DNA of 64,000 nt from Doris montereyensis (GCA_037039925.1 JAXRKP010000431.1:23501-87500), one strand, 5' to 3'. Counted from the stretch's first letter, positions 30,601 through 42,900 are shown. Translations and numbers: made by a program. The notes: generated from the letters alone by a model not told the origin.

Positions 30601-33600
30601 AACGCGTAAATATTTTTTTATTATTATTGTTCTATCATTACTAGGTAGTTGATTATGAAGTTGCTTTGTTTTGGAAGATATAACTAATGTGTAACGAATT
30701 AGAGAGAAGCAGATCAACTCAAACCTTTTTTCTTAAAATAGGACGTGGGGTTCTGGAACTTTGTGTACTAATCAAGTAAGATTTTAAGTTAAGAAAGGGA
30801 GATCTGTAAGGTTTTGCGCTTTATATTTATAACCGCATAGCTTGAGGTCTGAACTTTTATAGGCTTACATCGTGATTGTAACAGAAACCATCATAGCAAT
30901 TGGTGCGGTTACATTAAATTCATAAATTCTAGAACTGAAGAATTTTCATTATGAAATAAATCCACGCAATTACTTGTTACAGTGTTTCCATACTTTTGTC
31001 CCATTTCAGAAGTCACAGAAGAGTTAAGAAACGACAAACTTACATTATGTCTGCTACACTGAGTATGGAAGTACCTGTGGCCCACGGGTTTATAAAAAAA
31101 AAAATTAAAAAGAAGTCTCCAATTGAAAGCAAATTAAGTATGTTTTGAAAGTTTTTTTTTCTTCAAAATTTCAATGTCGTTGATATGTGACAGTTTTTGT
31201 AGAATGCAGACATGATAATTGATATTGTTTCTTAAGTTGTTGAATATTATAAAACAATATTGTGGCCTTGCAAAAGTTGCTGCAGATCGATAGAGCTTTG
31301 TTATTGAATGTATAATGGGTGAAATGAAAGTGATTTAAAGCAAATCTATTAAGAGATTTGCAAAAAGACTGTTCAAGTTCAAAATTTTCCTATTTTATTT
31401 TATTTTATTTTATTGTAATTGGTGAGTAATAATTGTAGTATATCTTTTTTTTTTTGCGGTGGTGTTCATTTCTTCATGTTAACTATCAAGTAGCACTTCT
31501 TCACTTGTTATTTTTTATATATCGTCAATAAGGAATATTGTCCACCTCAAATGTGACATGACTAGAAGTTTGGTTTAATTCTTTAAGATCTGTCTTTCCC
31601 TTTAATTCTAATTGTTTCAATGAGATCACTGCACGTGGTGAATAGGATAAATTCCAATGAATCAAATCATTTTCAGTTTCAGTCAAGTATATTTAATTCG
31701 CCAAAGTTTCATGTCATGCAGTCACTGATTTTGTCAAAGAATTGCATTCTGCTCCACGTTTATAGAGCTACAGTTTGCTGTAATACGTTTATATTTTTCT
31801 TGTCTTTGCAGAAAACTTAACAGAACTATGTATTGGCACCAAACCAAAAATTGTTGACCTTACAACTAAGGATAAAGTCGCCCATACACTAACAGAATGG
31901 CGTATTAACTGTTCCAACACTTGAAAAGGTAAAGGGCTTGTCCAATTAGTAGTATACATGCAGGTTTTATGATTGAGTTGAATTTGGGTTTTTTTGTTTA
32001 GATATAGAATATAGATTTAAGCCTTGAGGTGTTCAAAATATGTTGTCTCTCATTATTAACTTTCTAATAGTATCAAACTGATTGACATAATAGTAAATAC
32101 CAAGTTTGAATCTTATCTTAGAGGCAAGCTAGGTCAAGTTCTCAATACCATTTATCAAGGGACGGCTATGCAAACTAATTTGCAGGCATGCTTGAGTATG
32201 CTGACCTGTGTGCAATGAATCACTTGTCAATTAGGCGGAGGGGTGTGGGGATGGGGTCCCTGGTATGCAACTGGTAATTAAACGTAGCAGAGAAAATCTT
32301 GAAGAAATTGAGGTTGCCACTTGAAAATCTAGATAGTATGATAATATAAAGTGCTATAAAAAAAATACCTTATTAATTTATGACAAAACTTGTTGGTCTT
32401 TCTAGTGCCTGCTGTACATATGCTTGTCTGTTTGTTTGTGTCTTTGAAGTAACATATCCACCATGGCGGTGATCTCTGGGGTGGTGTCATATAAAAAGAA
32501 AGTTTGAGCAGAACAATGAGATGACCGCATAAGACATGATACAGACAGTTATTTAGAATAATCTTATTTTTTTCTTTTGACATCATTCAAATATATTATT
32601 ATTATGATTTTCTTAACGTTCATCTTTTGCAGGATTTTATCTCTACTATTTCTTATGCGAGCATCCTGGAGAACACTTGTTTTCGTCAACAGCAAAGATT
32701 GCTTGCGACGATTAGCTGCTCTTTTCACCATTCTTGAATGTTCTCCTCTTCCACTCCATGCTGACATGCATCAAACTCAGCGTTTGAAAAATCTTGACAA
32801 GTTTACTGGTATGTTTTGTTTTTATTCTTTCGGTTTCTCGTTAAATCAGAATTTAAAATATGATTACTGAGCTGTAAGTTACGTTGTCATTTGTATATTG
32901 AGGCACCAAACTCATAAGTTCATATTAACCCTATGAGGCTGTAACACCAATAAAATGGTGAAGCTCTTAGAATCTATATATAGATGGAGGGGGCAATGCC
33001 TGGAATTGGAATTATGGGCTATTAAAAGGCAGTAGATCTCAACCAATCAGAATGGAACTTTGCAGTCATCTTCTCAAAATAGAACTAAAGATGTCTGTGC
33101 CCATGAATCAGTCTGCCACAATCTTCAAATTTTCCAGAGTGCTTGGGTTGTCCTCACCCTTATTTTCCTATACAACATTTAGAGCCCAGGTAGAGGGTCA
33201 CCGGAGCGTCAGAGCTCAAAAGATTAAAGTAAATAGTTGCTTACGCCTTTGATTTAACTTGTGAACGATATGTAACTGCTTTCTCCCCCCACACACACAC
33301 ACACATTCTTGTTCATTGACAAAATAAAGACAACAGATATTAATTTTAAGAATCAAGATTGTATTATTACTTTAAGTACTCTAACAGACATATGTACCCA
33401 CCTCTTCCTGCAAACGTTTCTTTTATTGCAAACCAGAGGATAGCAAGGGTCTTCTGGTGGCATCTGATGTAGCTGCTCGGGGACTTGACATCCCAAAAAT
33501 CGATCATGTGATCCACTATCAAGTGCCTCGTACAATCGAGGTAAGTTGAGTTTATTTTTTTGTAGTTCGCTTCCAGCATAACTCACTGTGTGCTGCTCAT

Positions 33601-36600
33601 AATATATTTTCCAGACATTCCAGAGGAGAAGTAGAAGCATCAGCAGGAAGTGTGTCCGTCATTGTGAGCAAATCAAAATTCTTAATAATAACAATGTCAT
33701 TTCTTGTATGCACTTTTAGGCCAGGAGGTGATTATTATCACCTGTTCTGCTTCACGCTATTGAAGCGAAAATGTGCTGTGGCTCTCTGAAGGAACTTTAC
33801 TTACAAGTGTAATGTAGTAAATTCACCATCTCATCTGTGACTACTAGTATGGTATGTTTTCTTTTTATTTATTTATTTTCATTTCCACCAGAACTACGTG
33901 CATCGAAGTGGTAGAACTGCTCGCGCATCCAGTGTGGGATTGAGTGTCATGCTGGTTGGAGCTCAGGATGCAAGGGACTATCAAAAGATTGTGCGCCACG
34001 TCAAGAATGGTATGAAAAATATACTGTGGAACCCTTTTAATAAGTATTCACCGGGACGATTTTATTTGATCTGATCTCATGGTTATTGGTAGAATTTTTA
34101 ATTTTGCCCGGACAGCCAAGGGATCTTTAACCTGCACAGAGTGTGTGATCTGCATATGTGACCTCCTTTTATATTGTCCATCTCTAAAGAGACTAGGTGT
34201 CGATCCACTTACCTAAACTATTACTCGGAAAAAACTCTAGAAAGTTTGTCAACTGTTGACGGGGCTTGAACCCCCAATCATTTGGTTGAGAGGTCGACAC
34301 CTTGCCTCTTGACTGCCAAGTCCCCTCACTGGGACAGATTCAATTTATGCGTATTTAGAAGATTAAGAGGACTGATCAGTTTTTTAGCTCTTTGCACCTG
34401 TGAGAATGACTCAGTTATCGATTTTTGGTACCGAAATTGCTAGGAGATCGAATCACTCGTGAATTGATAAATGGCTGGTTTTACGTCTCTCTGTCCTATT
34501 TAAGTATATAAACAAAAAAATCAAAATTAGGAGTGTTTTCCCGAAGCGGAGAGCCATACTACTTTCAGTTTCAAGTCGTTTTTTTTTAAACAGCGCACTT
34601 TAAACAAAACTTCTTCCTGAAACTCTTACATAATGTAATCCAAATTGAGCTTTTATAATGATATATTAAAGGGGGAAAACAATACCGCCGTAAATATTTG
34701 ATTTAACTGAAAATTGGTGTTAAGCCCATTGATTTGTGCAAACTCCACTGCATATGAGTATGAGTACTGGAGGTTTGATTGATCCCAGATGTTGAAAGAT
34801 CTTAGGAATCATGCCTTTCATTTCATTTCAGTTGTACCTAAAAATCTTGAATGTTAGTTTTTCGTTACAGAGGACAATGTCATAAAGAATTTACCCAGTG
34901 TCATGCATTATTTATACGTATTAATACTATTATTAAGAAGATTCGAAGGACCGATCACCTTTTAGCTCTTTGCGTCCAGGAGAACGACTCAGTCGTCGAT
35001 TATTGATACCAAAACTGCAGGGAGAACCAATCACACAGTTGTGATGCCAAGACAATATCAAGAAATCTCATCTTATCTTTACAAGAAATTTATCAGAAAT
35101 TGACACATGAAACTCATCTTTCACTTTTACTGTCTCTAAAATCATTATCACGAAATTCTGAAGACTATTTATAGTGGACATGTATTATTAAGTAAGTAAT
35201 ATAACATACTTGTTCTGTGATTGACATTCTGTAACTTTGGGGTTGAAATATTTAAAACAAAATTTTGTGAATGAATTCTTCTCATTGTTGTCATTTATAC
35301 CAGGAAAAGAAGTACCCATAATGCCCTTAGACATGGATTTGTTGCCTGCAGTCAAGATGAGAGTCGAGCTTGCTAGATCCATCGATGAGATGCAACACAG
35401 GTTTGATAGCACTGCTTATTTCAAACTTATAAATCAAGTTAACTTTGATTTTTTTAAATATATTCTTGCATAGCTACCAACTAGTACGTAAAAAACAAGT
35501 TCATGTTTTTTTTTGGGCTTTGAGTCCGTAAGTCTGTATTTCCCTTGAAAAGTACATACATGAGGATTAATTGTCATTTTTGCACTTGGCGCCGCGTGCT
35601 GTACATTGTTCAGCCTCTCTTTTGCATACACACCATCCAGCCTCTCTTTCACTCGTGCGGTTCATACAATCCTTTGTTTTTCATTAGCGGACATTGAGAT
35701 GTATTCGTTGAATGTCATTGTCATGCATCGATTAGGCTTGTACCTATCAGTTGTCATTTGGTTTTCATCCGCGACGGTCTATTCACCACGAGATCACTGG
35801 CTTTTTCATTGAGACAGAGCTATTATTAATTATTGTGATACGTTTATTCACTGGATCGAAGCTATTATTGTGGAGTATTGGTGTGTTTTTATTCTATTTT
35901 TTACTGTGAATGGAGTTCGATCTATATTATATTCTAGATCTAGATTCTAGATTTAATTTAAGAAAAAATCTGATTCAAAATGAAGGAACTTACGAAAAGT
36001 GATATTCATCGCGTCGAAGAAATAGACGGCAAGGTGAAAAACAAATTTCGTTTTGACTGACTGGAACAAACTGCCATAATAAAAACAAAGAAGGGGATGT
36101 GAATGTTTCATTGGCGATTCTATTGTAAAGGTGGACGCCCTGGAAAACTGTTGTGTAAGTATTGTGATAACCTCATTAATTATTCAAACAGATGTAAAGA
36201 TGCTATTGCAGCACACTCGAAATATTCGAAACACGTTGAACTAGAGCATAGGAAGACCAATTATTCACCAAGTGCGTTTTTCAGCTGCGAAGAAACCTGC
36301 TGTTCCCATTGTTTAATAACATGAAGATGACAGATTCCTCTACCCAAATTCCAAGTGCTACTAGCACATCTACCTCACCCCACTGAACCAAAACGACTGA
36401 TCCCATTGTGTGATAGGAAGACCAAATGGCCCATTGTGTGATAGGAAGACCAATATGGAGGCAACGATTGTGTCATCTATGGCTGAAACACAGTCTCTCA
36501 TTTAGCCTGGCACCTCAGTTGGTGGAATTGATTAAAGAATGTGCGTCAGATTCAAAGGCACTGGTGAGTGTCACACTCAATAGGTGTTCTGTGGCTTACA

Positions 36601-39600
36601 AGTTGAAGTATGGCGTGAATGACTTCTTCAAACAAAGTTTAGTGGGAAATCTGAGACAGGACCATTCTCCATGAACATTGATGGAGCCATGACATACAAT
36701 AACAATCGTAAAGTGCTTTCTGTCCTTGTCAGTTATTTTAGTGCAGTAAAGCAAGAAATAGTTGTTCGAACAGTTTGTCTGTGGAACTAATGAAGTGTGA
36801 TACCTTAAGCATATTCGAGGCTGTGAGAGAGCTCATTGACTGCAACAATATTCCAATTCCATGGGAAAATTTGCAGTCATGTTTGATGGATTCATGTTAT
36901 GCCATGAGAGGGTCAAAGACGTTTTGAAAGCAGACTGCGTGAACATGCACCACATCTTCTGAACATTAATAGGGATTCATGCCATCACGTTCACAATGCT
37001 TGTAAGAAATTTTGTGACCCTTTGAATTTTGGGTGGAAAGGCTCTTTATTGATCTTCACACTGACTTCAAGTGGTCCTCTGAGTCCAAGGCCTTAACTTA
37101 ATGTCAGAACTGTGTTCCCTTTTAGTATCAAGTTCAGTCCCAGACCGCTTCATATCTCATCCATGGCCATCTTCAAATGACTTGTCTATTTCAACACTTC
37201 GACTGTATGATAACAGACATTGCAACTTAACAGATGAGAGTCTAGTATAACATTCTAAACCTGCCGAGAGAGAAAGCAAAGACACTGACAAAAGACGGAA
37301 AATTGAAAATAGAAAGAATCAAGGAGAGACTGTTTACCTGTGACAGTTGGACCAGAATGGTTCTGAATTTCTACACATCAGTATTACCCAATCATGAAGG
37401 ACCGTGTTGAAATTTCAGTCCCAGGAACCTCTCATTCACCATTTACATGACCACTAGGTATCCATAACCAAAAAGTTCTTGGCATGCTTTATAAAGGCTG
37501 AGAAATGCAATGTCTCTCCCAGGAAACTGGCTGCTTTTGATGTGGATAGCATTGAAAATAATCTTGATTTGCCACATTGCTAGTATGTAGGCAGGGAGAC
37601 ACAAACACTCATTAAGTCTTGTTCTCAGAAAGAGAAAGGAACTTTTTAATCCAATTGAATAAGTTCTACCGTCTAGCTGCAAAGCATTTGCTGAAGACAT
37701 TTCCCATGAACTCTATTCAAAACCTTTCCGACCTGGATCCAGCTGCTCCTAATCATTCTGTGGTTACAAAATGCTTGTGAGAATTTTGACCACCCATTTG
37801 AAGAGCAGGAACAGGTGTTAGTTGAAGTGAAAGATGTTACTGTGAAAGAAAAGCATTATTCCAGAGAGAGAGAGTTGATGTGTGATGGGCTAATCAAAAA
37901 GACTTTCTAACACCACAAAAACTTGCTAGGGCATGTCTCACCATCTTTCGGGGTCACAAGTGGAGAGTTCTTTCTCATTCATGAAAGACATTTATATAAT
38001 GAGAACTAAATCTGCAAATATGGACGTTTCCACATTTTCAGCCATCCAAAGAATTAAGTATGCCTTCAAAGTCAGAAATACTTCCTCTATTTCCTGCTTT
38101 TAAAAGGGTGGATATTTTTCATCAACCAATTCACACAAATTTAGTGAAAGCTGTAAGAACATCACCTTTTTATTTTTAAGTACAAAAAAACCATTTAGAA
38201 GTTGTGAAGCAACAGCAGATCAGAGCTAAAGAAAACTTGAATTTGAAGATCCAGCAGCTGCAAACCAAAGCCAGTGCCAAGGTCATTAGACAAAAGCTGT
38301 CAAACAAGCATTGAAATCACACTCCAAGAGATCAAAGGCTTTTCTGTCAAACAGCAGGACAAGGCTCCCAAGCCTTCAAACTTCCAGCAAGAGACAAGTT
38401 TTAACTGTCATTCCTCTCCCCCCCCCGACCCACATACTATTCCCTTACACCTTCCCTTATTGTCACACAGCTATAGGTAAGTCTATATTTATATTTATTC
38501 AATTTAAAACAACAATAGAATATTCACAGTTGTGGGGGTTTTTAAACCATGATATTCTTGGTGGGAGGGCGCGGCGTGACGGGTGGTCTTGGGTGGCTTG
38601 TCGGGATACTGATAGTTTTCCTCATTTTTGGCTTTTCTCTGTTATCATCACTGATTATTTATATTTGTCACATAATGATGCCTGTATTTTTCATCACCAA
38701 GGTCAAAGAAGATGAAGAGTCATAACAACTTCTTCCAAAAAGCAGCTCAAGACATGGACATCATCCTTGATGATCAACAACTGTATCCTTTACTCAGTCA
38801 TTTTTCCTCCTCAAACCTCTTATTTCATCTTGCAGTTTCCATCTGCTTAGTGAACGAGACGCGTGTCTACAAAGTAAGAACAGTTTGCTTTTTGGGGTAA
38901 ATAATGTTGACGGTGAAAGTCGCAAACCGTGTAAGTTTAAAATAAGTAACACCTTTTCTTTGGCTTTTTTAACATTAGGAGACCCCTATGCTTTGTCTAG
39001 TTAGGATTCAGTGTCACAAGAACCAAGAGAAACCCATATAATAACCATATGAGCAATTCGTGTATCCCTATTGGGTCTAGTTTTTGACACTTGCACACTG
39101 TGTATGTCTGTGACTGTGAGAATAGATTAAAATGCACAGCATCATTTTCTTTCAATTTTCTCAAAACATTCAAAATTGGACTTACACGGTTAGTGACTTT
39201 CACAGTCGATATGCTTAATTTTTTCAAGCATAGACTGCTGCTTTGACACAGGCATGATATAGGATACCTATGGCATGTCCCCAATCACTACATGACGCAG
39301 AAGTTCGTTCCATTTAGCATGATCAGAAACGATAATAGACATGCACACCTGTGAGTTTTGTGTTCTTTTGTTAGTATCTTTGTCACCCAGCACGAGCACA
39401 TGGTTAGAACTTAGTAAAGCTGTCGTGCAGAAAACTCCTCTGGATTTTTGGAAAGCCTTAGGACAGGGGTAGAAACTAAGAAATCTGTCTTCACAAATTT
39501 TTGCATCCACAGTCGCTATATATGTAATTTATTTATTTTTTAAGTCCTTTGATCTGAGTTGACTCAATGATTAAATATTCTTAAAATCCATTTTACATTC

Positions 39601-39797
39601 ATCCTTGACTTTGTATCAGTCTCTTGGATATGGGAAGTGCGGTGGAGCAGTCAGAGGAGAAGCAGGACCTGAGGGCAATGAAGAGTCAGTTACTTGCCTT
39701 GCTGAAAAGGCAACTGTCCCCTCTCCATATGACAAAGTACCCAACCAAATCAGGATCTGTGGTGTCTAAAAAAACCATCAACCTCTACGACGTGTGA
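18685..39797 (+). CDS. DDX24: ATP-dependent DEAD-box RNA helicase DDX24 (15 coding exons)
   Basis: DDX24 is a nuclear/nucleolar DEAD-box RNA helicase linked to ribosome assembly. Exons: 18685-18867, 23001-23419, 25193-25341, 25844-26010, 26943-27053, 29634-29744, 30487-30605, 31010-31137, 31812-31928, 32633-32808, 33437-33540, 33892-34009, 35304-35400, 38702-38782, 39620-39797. About 752 residues are predicted (human 859). The N-terminus carries the family's ELTDYE segment, followed by a Lys/Ser-rich acidic region. Helicase motifs appear in order: WKNLF and the Q motif (FVNPTEIQ), I (AAETGSGKT, split over two exons), Ia PTREL, Ib [45 protein letters not shown]. An acidic insert lies between motifs I and Ia, as in DDX24. 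Frame breaks: A-run 23352-23356 (+1), A-run 25913-25917 (-1), an in-frame TGA at 31922-31924, and about 32667-32670 (-1). The tail has the family's MKSQLLALL and TKYPTKSG segments. The last two exon joins rest on phase plus this tail similarity. Confidence 0.93.
19085..20337. repeat. CT/GA composite repeat enclosed by inverted repeats
   Basis: The segment starts with a near-perfect palindrome (TTATTCTCCGCC, one base, GGCGGAGAATAA) at 19085-19109. An arm at 19176-19251 (TATTTTCCGCCGGGTTTTC, then CTACTGCCGTGGTCTCGCC) is repeated inverted at about 20262-20337. A diverged extra copy of the arm lies at 19118-19200. Between the arms, 19284-19930 alternates CT-only blocks with GA-rich blocks; the junction TCATCTTCTTCTTCTGAGAG recurs at about 19373, 19557 and 19679. 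A unique stretch of about 300 bp follows before the right arm. The long open frames here are low-complexity artefacts. It lies in DDX24 intron 1. Confidence 0.7.
22330..22445 (+). mobile_element. Non-LTR reverse transcriptase C-terminal fossil
   Basis: One plus-strand frame gives R-L-(stop)[10 protein letters not shown]. This is the 'WNxLPxEI' end of non-LTR reverse transcriptases with the Trp codon mutated to TAG. A related fossil lies at 42570-42730. Confidence 0.5.
24219..24358 (+). repeat. SINE family B, near full-length copy with (CAAA)n tail
   Basis: The copy starts GGCAGTTGGCGGGTGCTGTT and contains CTTGCTGTTTCCTCTTAATT. It ends with the shared tail TAGATCACCGCAATGGTAGA and a clear AAACAAACAAACAAA end. 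This is the best evidence for the orientation of the family. It abuts a different SINE at 24366. Confidence 0.8.
24366..24573 (-). repeat. SINE with tRNA-Leu/Ser-like head (family C)
   Basis: Read on the minus strand the head is GTGTCTGAGTGGTTAAGAGG (A-box), then GGTCTCGGGTTCTAATCCC (B-box). The body contains CTTAGGGAAAGGCACGTAAC and CAGGTACAAATGAGTAC, a layout common in invertebrate tRNA SINEs. There is no anticodon-arm geometry consistent with a working tRNA. Confidence 0.7.
26097..26175 (+). repeat. SINE family B, 5' fragment
   Basis: The copy keeps GGCGGGAGCTACTGAGTTCT, GGTAGGTCCTACTTCTTTCC and CTTCCTGCTGTTTG. The 3' half with the shared tail is missing. It lies in DDX24 intron 4. Confidence 0.65.
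27155..27264 (+). repeat. Two-copy tandem duplication, about 53 bp
   Basis: A unit beginning CTGATGTAAGATAG and ending TTTGAGG occurs at 27155 and again at 27208. The second copy has four extra bases (GATA). The similarity suggests a recent duplication within DDX24 intron 5. Confidence 0.8.
28340..28610 (-). mobile_element. 3' end of a non-LTR retrotransposon (fossil)
   Basis: The minus-strand frame contains [20 protein letters not shown], then L-P-L-I-T-F-E-S-L. This is the characteristic C-terminus of CR1/L2-like reverse transcriptases. It runs into GCGCTTCATTATCATTATTA, a short microsatellite-like 3' end. It lies in DDX24 intron 5. Confidence 0.65.
28893..29055 (+). repeat. 24-bp minisatellite
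   Basis: The unit GTGTCATCACACAAATGTCA plus CATT repeats about 6.5 times, from 28893, 28917 and 28941 onward. One internal copy is shortened. An A-to-G change (GTCATC to GTCGTC) marks the later copies. Because 24 is divisible by three, all three plus frames stay open; these are not genes. It lies in DDX24 intron 5. Confidence 0.93.
29226..29485 (+). repeat. SINE family A copy
   Basis: A tRNA-like head (GATCCAGACACAAGGTGTC, then GGTCGTGGATTTTGGCCCC) is followed by the family body with GATCCCCTGGCTGTTTACA. The 3' tail is eroded after about 29480. Confidence 0.75.
32421..32487 (-). repeat. SINE family B, tail fragment
   Basis: Minus-strand sense reads GAGATCACCGCCATGGTGGA with a following CAAACAAACA end. 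Only the 3' module remains, in DDX24 intron 9. Confidence 0.55.
34064..34327 (-). repeat. SINE family A copy
   Basis: The minus-strand head GAGGCAAGGTGTCGACCTCT and B-box-like GGGGTTCAAGCCCC, the body and the eroded tail match the other family copies. It lies just after the DDX24 exon ending at 34009. Confidence 0.75.
34331..35043 (+). repeat. Pair of diverged direct repeats about 575 bp apart
   Basis: Two segments of about 135 bp (34331-34467 and 34909-35043) share TAGCTCTTTGC, GAATGACTCAGT/GAACGACTCAGT, and GGTACCGAAATTGC/GATACCAAAACTGC. The spacer contains nothing I recognise. They may be an old duplicated element or direct terminal repeats. They lie in DDX24 intron 12. Confidence 0.55.
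35981..38460 (+). pseudogene. Degenerate hAT-like transposase with BED-type zinc finger
   Basis: A broken coding region sits inside DDX24 intron 13. It starts [19 protein letters not shown]. The frame is cut by a TGA where Trp is expected (near 36057). A zinc-finger-like segment follows ([20 protein letters not shown], then H-S-K-Y-S-K-H). Further on are the hAT catalytic-region segments [32 protein letters not shown] and [20 protein letters not shown]. Near 37930-38060 comes a C-terminal dimerisation-like segment with [10 protein letters not shown] and [14 protein letters not shown], then a Lys/Gln-rich tail. Several frameshifts and stops separate these pieces. Terminal inverted repeats and an 8-bp target duplication were not found. 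It resembles the long hAT-family ORFs common in fish and molluscs. Confidence 0.75.
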
Positions 39798-39923
39798 TGA
39801 TAAATGTTTCAAAGAGATGCATCTGAGAGACAAAAAGAAAGAAGACTGACAACATTTTAAGTTTGGTGCTCTCCAAAAAAAACAAATACCAAGGATTTTT
39901 CAATTCCTGATTCATGGGCTGCT

Positions 39924-39929
39924 TTTATT
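39924..39929 (-). promoter_or_regulatory. Candidate PUS10 polyadenylation signal (AATAAA)
   Basis: A canonical hexamer on the minus strand lies about 30 bases after the PUS10 stop codon. It would give a very short 3' UTR ending between the two convergent stop codons. Confidence 0.5.
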
Positions 39930-39958
39930 TTGACTTGTATTTGCAGAAAATTCAACAT

Positions 39959-42900
39959 TCATGCACTGTTAGTTTGTGGTTTGCAGTTTGTGGATACCGG
40001 TACATCCACATCGTCAGGCACTTTATCTGTGATGGGTGGCCAATCCACATCAACAGACTGAGGACAAATAAAAAGAAAGATAAATCTTCAGATTACAATA
40101 CATGTACATGGTTAGGCCTAAACTCCCTTACGTTCATTCAATTTTAAATAGTTGTTTTTTATAGTTTTTTTTTAATGAAACGAAAGGAAGAAATCACACG
40201 ATTAGAAGAATGCCATGAATTGATGCAAAACACAATGTCAACTGCATGTAGATATTAGTATATATATATATGTATTTAAGATTGCTCATATTGTGAGAGA
40301 AAAAGTTTATTGGAAGAATAAATAAAAATAATTGATAATAACGCAAAGCAGTATATGCAGTGCCTCCTTTCAAATTTCTAACAACACACAAACTATTTCC
40401 CCCTTTCCCCATCAAAATAAAACAAAATCAATGGGAAAAAAATTGTGATTTCAATTCTTTTGTTTGAAAATGTATGTGTGTGTGTGTGTGTATATGAAGG
40501 CCATCCGTTGTCATGTTTGTATCATGTATGAGTATGAAAACGAGAATTCATTGATGTCTGTCTAATAGAGATAAACGGAAACAACACAAATACATCAAAG
40601 ATGTCAAAACCTGCTCATAGTAAAAAAATGTATTAAGTAGGTAATGCTGTGACCACAGGACTTGGTAGTCCAGAGGCAAGGTGTTAGCCTCTCAACCAAA
40701 ATGTAGTGGGTTTGAGCCCCGTCAACGATTGAAAAATGTTCTTGATTTTTTTTTATATAGCAAAATCTACCCCCTAGTCCGGGTAGGTAGATAAAAAGGT
40801 CCTGTGTGCAGATCACAGCACTCTGCACTTTAAAAATTCCTTGGCTGTTTACAGGGCAGTCCAGGCAAAATTGAAAATCCTACAAAAAACCCCGAGATCA
40901 CCTTAGTTGTGGATGTGGGTAAATCAAATCAAAATACTGTGACCGCACATGATGTAGACAAAGTGACACCTTTCTCCTTTTTCAAATATTTAAAGTATAA
41001 GGTAAAGTGGAAAAAAAAACTAATGTAGCATTCCTATTGTAATATATATATATGATATATGATATTGATCACTCGTATGTGTGTGTGCTTGTATAACGTA
41101 TGAAATGTATGTATGTCTGCTCATGAATGATGTATGTAGTGGTATTTTACAACTTGTTTCTTCAGACAATCTCATCAGTTTCTTTTTCATATAAAAATCC
41201 TAAAACTTAATACCTTAACATCCAAATCAATGATGTCACATTCACCATGAAGAAGTTGGCACAGGTTGGGAACAGTGCGCCCAAAATCACCATGTACAAA
41301 TTCTTTCACATATCTGTTCATCATTTAAGGATATACATAGCCAACAGTTTCTGTCAGGATGTCTAGCAAAGTTGTACTTTGCAAACCATTGAACTTGTTT
41401 GAATCAAAATAGTAAAAAACAACAATGAAGCAAAGCGGCATTCAACAAAAAAAAGTTCTTGTTTGATAACACTAACACTACTAACAGTCAAATGATCAGG
41501 CCCTTCCATTTCAAGTGCCTACCCAAACATAAGAACACGTTTCAATTTCGTTCAAAACTTTTAAAAATTCATTTTCTGTTGGTGGGTTTTTTTTTGTTTT
41601 TTGTTGCTGGGTTTCTATTTCAATTTTACAGCATAGTAGTCTCCAGTGTTGATGAAAGCGACTTCTAAATTTTCAGTAGCATATATATATATATTATGCT
41701 CTATTGAGAAGAGATGATATTGTATTCATAGCTTAACAAATGAAATTATATCAATGAAATAAATTGATGATTTTGCTTTACAGTCACAATGACAATGGCA
41801 GTATGCATTGTAATTGTAATATGCTCAATTGTGTCCGCTTAGATGTGCTGAAGAGTAAATTTAAAAATGAAAAAAAAACCTCAAGAAACCTGACACAAAA
41901 TGAGGCCAAAAAAAAAGAAGGTTTGCCTTCTTTTATTACTAAGTTAGTACACCGTTTACTAGTGTGCAATGCACTTTTTACTACCGATACCATAAAAACA
42001 AATTTAACTGAAAAGGAAGCTCTGTTCTTGTCAATTTCATTTTACGTGTTGTATCACAACCATCGAGGGGCATAACTCACACAAATCACATAAAGTATAA
42101 AGTCTATTTTTCAAGTAAATTATTGTAAGTCAATCTTTAACTTTAAATCAAGGTCCCGTGAACATCAACTTAACAGTCATCCACAATAGTTGTATGTTAC
42201 AAGAAAGATGTATGTCAAAATCAAAACAAAAGGATACGTTCCAGCTTGAGTAAGAAGATGTATCTTGAATTTGTTCCCATGCTTCTGCTCAATTTTCATA
42301 GAGTGAATTAATCTGTCCCTTGTCATCGCTGTTCTCCTGCAAAATTTTTAAATAAAAATTACAATATTTGACTGCACATGTTCAAGATGCTGAATGTCTG
42401 ACCAAAGCTGAATGTCAAATGTCATTTTTTTTTTCTCTACGCAATGTATATATTTCCTGAGCTTTTAAAAAGTAAAACATAATTTAAACTTGTAAAATCG
42501 ATGTTAAAGATCAGCTCAAAGAACAACTAGGTATACTATAGATCAGTAGTCCCATTCTCAAACATTGACAGTTACTTTCATTCATTATACACCGTAGCGT
42601 AAGTTTTGCTAAGACAAAAACTGAAACATACTGCCAACAGAAATTAAACTTAGTACTAGATCTAGTAGTATTTTAGAGAGTAGAGCTGGAAACTTCAGAA
42701 ATAAAATCAGTATATTTATATCACCAAGTTAAAATTTGACTACCTTTATATTTCTAAATCTTTAAAAAACTCATGCCAGCCAACAGCAATACTCAAGAGT
42801 GTATTACATTCAAATTAAATTAAGAAGAAGAAGAAGTAAAATTTAGAGAAAAAAAGAAAGAAAAGTAAATTTAAAAAAAGCACATTTAGAGAGGTAATAT

